The notes under the pieces are model-generated. The model worked only from the letters and a program-made list of their open reading frames with translations. It had not been told where the DNA came from and made no database searches. From assembly GCA_947456005.1 (NCBI GenBank), contig CANGRP010000075.1, forward strand, positions 1 to 10,214: 10,214 nt of DNA, given 5' to 3'. A program made the translations under genes and the position numbers. Within the stretch, counting starts at the first letter, position 1, and each line of letters opens with the position of its first letter. Origin of the DNA: Caulobacteraceae bacterium. GTDB lineage: Bacteria > Pseudomonadota > Alphaproteobacteria > Caulobacterales > Caulobacteraceae. This document shows positions 6,189 to 10,214 of this stretch, piece after piece.

Positions 6189-7676
6189 TCAGGCGGCCTT
6201 CCGGAGCCTCGGAGTCGGGTTTGAGAAGCGCATCACCCCGTCCTCCAGTCCGGAGAACCTCAATGAGGCGAGGTCCAGGGCGTAGTTCTGGTGAAGTTTC
6301 CAGGGCGCGGTCACGCCCTGCTTCGGGAAGTCCCCCATCGACCTCTGGACATACCCGGAGGTGAAATCCAGCCAGGGAGCGGTCTCGGAAGGCAGGTGGT
6401 CGAGCACAGGCGTGGACTGGCGCAGGCCCTTGCGGCGCATGTGGTTCAGCAGCCGGCAGACATACTCGCACGTCAGGTCGCACTTCAGCGTCCAGGAGGC
6501 GTTGGTGTAGCCGAAGGCCGACGCCAGGTTCGGGACGTTCGAGTACATCATGCCCTTGTAGCTCAGGGTCTCCGCCGGCCGGACAGGGGCGCCGTCGACG
6601 CTCAGGGACAGGCCGTTCATCGGCTCCAGCTTCAGGCCGGTGGCGGTGATGATGATATCCGCGGCCAGTTCGGCGCCGGACTTCAGCTTCAGGCCGGTCT
6701 CGGTGAAGGACTCGATCTCGTCAGTGACCACCGAGGCGGAGCCCGCCTTCAGGGCCTGGAAGAAGTCGCCGTCCGGCGCGAGGCAGAGACGCTGGTCCCA
6801 GGGATTGTAGCGGGGCGAGAAGTGGGTCTCGATGTCGAAGTCCGGACCCAGGGTCTGGCGGACCTGGTCGATGATCGCCGTCTTCACGCGGTCCGGTCGC
6901 CGCCGGGCGAGGCGATAGAAGACCATCCCCATCAGGACGTTCCGCCAGCGGATCAGGCCATAGGCCATCTTCTCGGGCAGGAGGCGCCTCAGCTTCAGGG
7001 CCTGGGCGTCCTCGCCGGGCCGTCCGACGATGTAGGTGGGCGACCTCTGCAGCATGGTCACGTGGCCGGCTGTCCTGGCCATCTCCGGGACCAGGGTCAC
7101 CGCGGTCGCACCGGAGCCGATCACCACCACCCGCTTCCCGGAGTAGTCCAGGTCCTCGGGCCAGGCCTGGGGATGGACGATGCGGCCGCCAAACCGCTCC
7201 ATGCCGGCGAAATCCGGAGTGTAGCCGCCCTTGTAGGAATAGTAGCCGCCGCAGAGGAACAGGAAGTTGCAGGTCAGGGCCGCCGGCCCTGAAGGCGTCT
7301 CGACCGACACCGTCCAGGCCGCGTCGTCGGTGGACCAGGCCGCGCCCGTGACGCGGTGGCTGAAGCGGATCCGGTCCTCAACGCCCTCGTCCCGGGCGGT
7401 GTCGCGGATATAGCGCAGGATGGATGGCCCGTCGGCGATGGCCTTGGCCTCGGTCCAGGGCCGGAAGGAATAGCCCAGGGTGTACATGTCGGAGTCCGAG
7501 CGGATGCCCGGATAGCGGAACAGGTCCCAGGTGCCGCCGATCGTCTCGCGGCCCTCCAGGATCATGAAGCTGCGGTCCGGGCAGGTGGTCTTCAGGTGGC
7601 GGGCGGCCCCGATCCCCGACAGGCCAGCCCCCACGATGATCACGTCGACATGGGTCTCTGAACGCAGCTCAGTCAT
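6189..7676 (-). CDS. ethA: EthA-like Baeyer-Villiger flavin monooxygenase
   Basis: A 495-residue two-dinucleotide-binding flavoprotein, close in length and motif content to mycobacterial EthA (about 489 residues). The FAD Rossmann motif is VIIVGAGLSGIGAA (12-25). GGTWDLFRYPGIRSDSDMYT (47-66) is nearly identical to EthA. The Baeyer-Villiger fingerprint FxGxxxHxxxWP is present as FGGRIVHPQAWP (162-173). The NADPH Rossmann motif is VVVIGSGATAVTL (183-195). NPWDQRLCL (291-299) contains the likely active-site Arg296, and ITATGLKL (343-350) and GYTNASWTLK (389-398) are also EthA-like. Such enzymes use NADPH, FAD and O2 to turn ketones into esters and can oxidise sulfur compounds; EthA activates ethionamide. 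The native substrate here is unknown. The ATG at 7676 has GGGGA about 6 bp upstream. The gene diverges from the acylase gene. The frame stays open to 7739, but that extension is not needed for the fold. Confidence 0.92.
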   Translation of the reverse strand: MTELRSETHVDVIIVGAGLSGIGAARHLKTTCPDRSFMILEGRETIGGTWDLFRYPGIRSDSDMYTLGYSFRPWTEAKAIADGPSILRYIRDTARDEGVEDRIRFSHRVTGAAWSTDDAAWTVSVETPSGPAALTCNFLFLCGGYYSYKGGYTPDFAGMERFGGRIVHPQAWPEDLDYSGKRVVVIGSGATAVTLVPEMARTAGHVTMLQRSPTYIVGRPGEDAQALKLRRLLPEKMAYGLIRWRNVLMGMVFYRLARRRPDRVKTAIIDQVRQTLGPDFDIETHFSPRYNPWDQRLCLAPDGDFFQALKAGSASVVTDEIESFTETGLKLKSGAELAADIIITATGLKLEPMNGLSLSVDGAPVRPAETLSYKGMMYSNVPNLASAFGYTNASWTLKCDLTCEYVCRLLNHMRRKGLRQSTPVLDHLPSETAPWLDFTSGYVQRSMGDFPKQGVTAPWKLHQNYALDLASLRFSGLEDGVMRFSNPTPRLRKAA

Positions 7677-7690
7677 TTCGTTCCCCGGAT

Positions 7691-7754
7691 AAGCGCCTTG
7701 CGGCGCGCCTGTCATGACGGCGGCGCGGGACGGGCGCAAGCGTCTTGCCGCCCG
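7691..7754. repeat. Two copies of a 17-bp motif in a divergent promoter region
   Basis: Copy 1 (7691-7707, aagcgccttgcggcgcg) and copy 2 (7738-7754, aagcgtcttgccgcccg) match at 14 of 17 positions, with starts 47 bp apart. Both contain AAG-N3-CTTGC, a short inverted repeat. An 8-bp palindrome, GTCATGAC (7711-7718), lies between them. The region lies between the divergent monooxygenase and acylase start codons, so a paired operator for a dimeric regulator is plausible. High G+C raises the chance of accidental matches. Confidence 0.4.
7732..7753. promoter_or_regulatory. Imperfect inverted repeat over a possible -35 for the acylase gene
   Basis: GGGCGCAAG (7732-7740) can pair with CTTGCCGCCC (7744-7753) with one bulged C at 7749, around a 3-base centre CGT. 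On the + strand TTGCCGC (7745-7751) resembles the TTGACGS -35 of Caulobacter housekeeping promoters, with a weak CCTAG-containing -10 candidate about 14 bp on. If that promoter is real, a protein bound to the inverted repeat would block it. Both the promoter and the operator role are inferred. Confidence 0.3.
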
Positions 7755-7800
7755 GCGGCCCGGGTCCTAGCCTCGCCCCCGGTTCCCTGAGGTGTCCGCC

Positions 7801-10017
7801 ATGCTCCGTCGCCTGTTCCTGACCCTCGCCCTGGTCCTCGCCCTGCCGGCGGCGGCGGCCGCTGCGACGCCGCCGCAGGGGACGCGGCTCACCGCCTCGG
7901 CCACCCCGTCGAAGGAGATGCTGCGCTGGCGGGAGGCGGCCCGTCGGGTCACCATCGTCCGGGATGACTGGGGCATCGCCCATATCCGCGGCCGGACGGA
8001 CGCGGACGCCGTCTTCGGCATGATCTACGCCCAGGCCGAGGATGACTTCCCGCGCATCGAGACCAACTATCTCACCGCCCTGGGGCGGCTCTCCGAGGCC
8101 GAGGGCGAGGCCGCCCTGATGCAGGACCTGCGGGCCCGTCTCTATGTCGACCCGGAGACCCTGAAGGCCCACTACGCCAAGAGCCCGCCCTGGCTGCGCA
8201 AGCTGATGGACGCCTGGGCGGACGGCCTGAACTACTACCTCGCCATGAACCCCCATGTCCGCCCGAGGGTCCTGACGCGGTTCGAGCCCTGGATGGCGCT
8301 GAGCTTCTCCGAGGGGAGCATCGGCGGCGACATCGAGCGCATCTCCCTCGACGGCCTCGCCGAGATGTACTCCGACCGGCCAAGGGTGCTGGCCAGCGCG
8401 GCGCCGGCCGGACCGGAGGAACCCCGGGGCTCCAACGGCATCGCCATCGGCCCCTCCCGGGCCGCGGGCGGTCGGCCCCTGCTGCTGATCAACCCGCACA
8501 CCAGCTTCTACTTCCGCGCCGAGCAGCAGGTGACCTCGGACGCCGGCCTGAACGTCTATGGGGCGGCGACCTGGGGCCAGTTCTTCATCTACCAGGGTTT
8601 CAACCCCAGGGTCGGCTGGATGCACACCTCCAGCGGGGTGGACTCGGTGGACGAGTTCTCGGTCCAGGTGATCAACCGGGGCGGAAGGCTGACCTACCGA
8701 TATGGCGCAGAGGAGCGGCCGGTGGTCACGCGGACCCTCGCCGTGGACTGGCGGACCCCCCAGGGCGCCCTGGTGCGCAGCACCTTCCGGGTGCACTTCA
8801 CCCACCAGGGGCCGGTCGTCCGCAAGGAGGGGGACCGCTGGGTCGCCTTCGCCATGATGAACCGGCCGGTGGAGGCCCTCAGCCAGTCCTTCCTGCGCAC
8901 CCGGGCCCGCAACTTCGATGAATTCATGAAGGCGGCGGCCCTGCAGGGGAATTCCTCGAACAACACCCTCTATGCCGACGCCGATGGGGTGATCGCCTAC
9001 CTGCACCCCCAGTTTGTTCCCCGGCGGGACGACCGGTTCGATTACACCGGGACCGTGAATGGGTCGGACCCGGCGGCGGACTGGAAGGGGCTGCACGCCC
9101 TGTCCGAACTGCCTGCGGTCAAGTCCCCAAAGGGCGGATGGGTCTACAACACCAATGACTGGCCCTGGACCGCGGCGGGGCCGGAAAGCCCCCGGCGCGA
9201 CCGGTTCCCGCGCTATATGGACACAGTCGGTCCCAACCCCCGCGGCGCCAACGCCGTCCAGCTCCTGGAAGGCGGCCAGACCTTTACCCTCGACACCCTG
9301 GTCCAGGGCGCGTTCAACACCCGGCTGCCCGCGTTTGAAGCCCTCCTGCCCGGCCTTGAGGCCGCCTGGGATGCGACCCCTGGCGCCGATCCCCTGCGCG
9401 TAAAGCTGGCGGACGACATCCGCCTGCTGAGGGGCTGGAACCGGCGGTGGTCGGCCGCGTCCGAGGCCCTGACCCTTGCGGTCTTCTGGGGCGACCGGCT
9501 CTGGCCCGAAGCCGAGGCCATCGCCCGCAGGGAGGGCCTGAGCGTCTGGGAGGCGATGGCCAGCCGGATCCCCTCCAGGCGCAAGCTGGAGGCCCTGTCA
9601 GAAGCCTCCGACCAGCTGCAGGCCGACTTCGGGACCCGCAAGGTTCCCTGGGGCGAGGTCAACCGCTTCCAGCGCCGCACCGGCGACATCCAGCAGGCGT
9701 TCAGCGACGCGGCGCCCAGCCTCGCCGCCCCCTTCCCCTCGGCGCGCTGGGGCGCCCTGGCCTCCTTCGGCGCCCGGCGGCCTGACGGGCAGAAGAGGTT
9801 CTACGGAAGCAGCGGCAACAGCTTCGTGGCCGTGGTGGAGTTTGGTCCCCGGGTCCGGGCCCGGGCGGTGACCGCCGGCGGCGCCTCGAGCTCGCCCACA
9901 TCAAAGCACTTCACCGACCAGGCGCCCCGCTACCTGAGCGGCGACCTGCGGCCGGTCTATTTCTGGCCCGACGAGATCAAGGGCCATGTGGCGCGCACCT
10001 ACCGACCCGGGCAGTAG
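7801..10017 (+). CDS. Secreted penicillin-acylase-family (S45) N-terminal nucleophile hydrolase
   Basis: A 738-residue precursor. A signal peptide is clear: MLRR, hydrophobic LFLTLALVLALP, then AAAAAA, with cleavage expected around residues 20-22. The alpha-chain region runs to about 210, and RGSNG (209-213) marks autocatalytic cleavage with Ser211 as the beta-chain nucleophile. Counting from Ser211, His233 (INPHTSF) is beta-23 and Val280 is beta-70. As I recall them, both are the catalytic-site positions of cephalosporin and acyl-homoserine-lactone acylases (penicillin G acylase has Gln at 23). N450 or N452 in GWVYNTNDWP is near beta-241, where the oxyanion Asn lies. NNTLYADADGVIAY (387-400) and SKHFTDQAPRYLSG (701-714) are further family blocks. 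The mature enzyme would act in the periplasm as an amide hydrolase of N-acyl compounds; the substrate is not predictable. The ATG at 7801 is chosen because GAGGT lies 6 bp upstream; a GTG at 7792 overlaps that site. Confidence 0.9.
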   Translation: MLRRLFLTLALVLALPAAAAAATPPQGTRLTASATPSKEMLRWREAARRVTIVRDDWGIAHIRGRTDADAVFGMIYAQAEDDFPRIETNYLTALGRLSEAEGEAALMQDLRARLYVDPETLKAHYAKSPPWLRKLMDAWADGLNYYLAMNPHVRPRVLTRFEPWMALSFSEGSIGGDIERISLDGLAEMYSDRPRVLASAAPAGPEEPRGSNGIAIGPSRAAGGRPLLLINPHTSFYFRAEQQVTSDAGLNVYGAATWGQFFIYQGFNPRVGWMHTSSGVDSVDEFSVQVINRGGRLTYRYGAEERPVVTRTLAVDWRTPQGALVRSTFRVHFTHQGPVVRKEGDRWVAFAMMNRPVEALSQSFLRTRARNFDEFMKAAALQGNSSNNTLYADADGVIAYLHPQFVPRRDDRFDYTGTVNGSDPAADWKGLHALSELPAVKSPKGGWVYNTNDWPWTAAGPESPRRDRFPRYMDTVGPNPRGANAVQLLEGGQTFTLDTLVQGAFNTRLPAFEALLPGLEAAWDATPGADPLRVKLADDIRLLRGWNRRWSAASEALTLAVFWGDRLWPEAEAIARREGLSVWEAMASRIPSRRKLEALSEASDQLQADFGTRKVPWGEVNRFQRRTGDIQQAFSDAAPSLAAPFPSARWGALASFGARRPDGQKRFYGSSGNSFVAVVEFGPRVRARAVTAGGASSSPTSKHFTDQAPRYLSGDLRPVYFWPDEIKGHVARTYRPGQ

Positions 10018-10023
10018 CGCGGT

Positions 10024-10043
10024 ATTGCGCCGCCCGGCGCAAT
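10024..10043. other. Perfect 8-bp-stem hairpin between acylase and chorismate mutase genes
   Basis: ATTGCGCC (10024-10031) and GGCGCAAT (10036-10043) are exact reverse complements around a GCCC loop. The hairpin begins 7 bp after the acylase stop. No T-run follows on the + strand (GACCTAT comes next), so it is not a standard intrinsic terminator. It could reduce read-through, stabilise the mRNA end, or sit in the leader of the next gene. Confidence 0.5.
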
Positions 10044-10080
10044 GACCTATCGCCCAAGCCTCCAGAACGCCGGGACCGAC

Positions 10081-10214
10081 ATGGACGCCTCCGAACCCCC
10101 GCCGACCGCACGCCCCCTCGAGGCCGTGCGCGCGCGCCTGGACGAGGTCGACCGGCGCCTGCTGGAGCTGATTGACGAGCGGGCCGCCCTGGCTGGCGAG
10201 GTCGCGGCGGCCAA
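10081..10214 (+). CDS. Chorismate mutase, AroQ class, N-terminal part (partial)
   Basis: The first 44 codons run off the right edge. After a proline-rich lead (MDASEPPPTARP) comes LEAVRARLDEVDRRLLELIDERAALAGEVAAA, the first helix of an AroQ-type chorismate mutase. Its pattern, LxxxRxxIDxIDxxLLxLLxxRxxLxxxV, includes the active-site Arg (R18 in AVRARLDEVD). The domain isomerises chorismate to prephenate for phenylalanine and tyrosine synthesis. Because only the start is seen, it could be a stand-alone mutase or the N-terminus of a fused P-protein. The ATG at 10081 has GGGA about 6 bp upstream. An in-frame ATG at 10042 would add 13 residues, but it lies on the 3' arm of the hairpin and lacks a ribosome site. 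Confidence 0.85.
   Translation, partial: MDASEPPPTARPLEAVRARLDEVDRRLLELIDERAALAGEVAAA

Noticed and set aside
6625..6700. Short direct repeat AGCTTCAGGCCGGT within the monooxygenase gene
   Set aside because: It encodes two similar TGLKL peptides using preferred codons; no sign of a functional repeat or mobile element.
6291..7292. Long open frame (333 codons) on the + strand opposite the monooxygenase gene
   Set aside because: Low-complexity Gly/Gln/Val/His-rich translation without motifs; antisense shadow of an EthA-like gene with strong matches.
7669..9096. Long open frame (475 codons) on the - strand opposite the acylase gene
   Set aside because: Composition is Gly/His/Pro/Arg/Val-rich with no recognisable domain, and it lies within a gene with clear S45 motifs; it is a high-G+C antisense shadow.

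Overview
The window is about 70% G+C, densely packed and fully bacterial. The protein families and gene order point to an alphaproteobacterium of the Caulobacterales (Phenylobacterium, Caulobacter or Brevundimonas type). That placement is an inference from family resemblance and local order; no ribosomal or other marker gene is present.

Left part (1-4577), housekeeping and cell envelope. The C-terminal end of diaminopimelate decarboxylase (lysA, + strand) meets, tail to tail, a two-gene leftward operon: a membrane protein with an MJ0042 zinc ribbon and a DUF3426-like region, then a hypoxanthine-type phosphoribosyltransferase. A 177-bp divergent promoter region (1530-1706) separates this operon from a rightward operon, ftsE-ftsX-ydcF(DUF218)-plsC. 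Its four genes are joined by 4-bp stop/start overlaps (ATGA, TTGA, TTGA), which suggests translational coupling. FtsE and FtsX form the ABC-type division and cell-wall complex. YdcF-like and PlsC-like proteins act on the envelope and on phospholipid synthesis. The FtsE is unusual: Walker A and Walker B are intact, but the ABC signature, D-loop and H-loop are all altered.

Middle (4574-6143). A leftward ChaC-type gamma-glutamylcyclotransferase is convergent with plsC; both genes stop inside the same palindromic CTAG. It is divergent from a DUF2125 inner-membrane/periplasmic protein, with almost no space between the two starts.

Right part (6189-10017), accessory enzymes. An EthA-like Baeyer-Villiger flavin monooxygenase (- strand) and a secreted S45 penicillin-acylase-family Ntn hydrolase (+ strand) diverge from a 124-bp intergenic region. 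That region carries two copies of a 17-bp motif with an AAG-N3-CTTGC core, 47 bp apart, which is a candidate operator. No regulator gene lies beside it in the window. The window ends in the first 44 codons of a chorismate mutase gene, preceded by a perfect 8-bp-stem hairpin.

I found no tRNA, rRNA, CRISPR, insertion sequence or phage gene, and no clear new multi-gene system. The points most worth checking are the degenerate FtsE ATPase motifs and the EthA-like/acylase divergent pair with its repeated intergenic motif.
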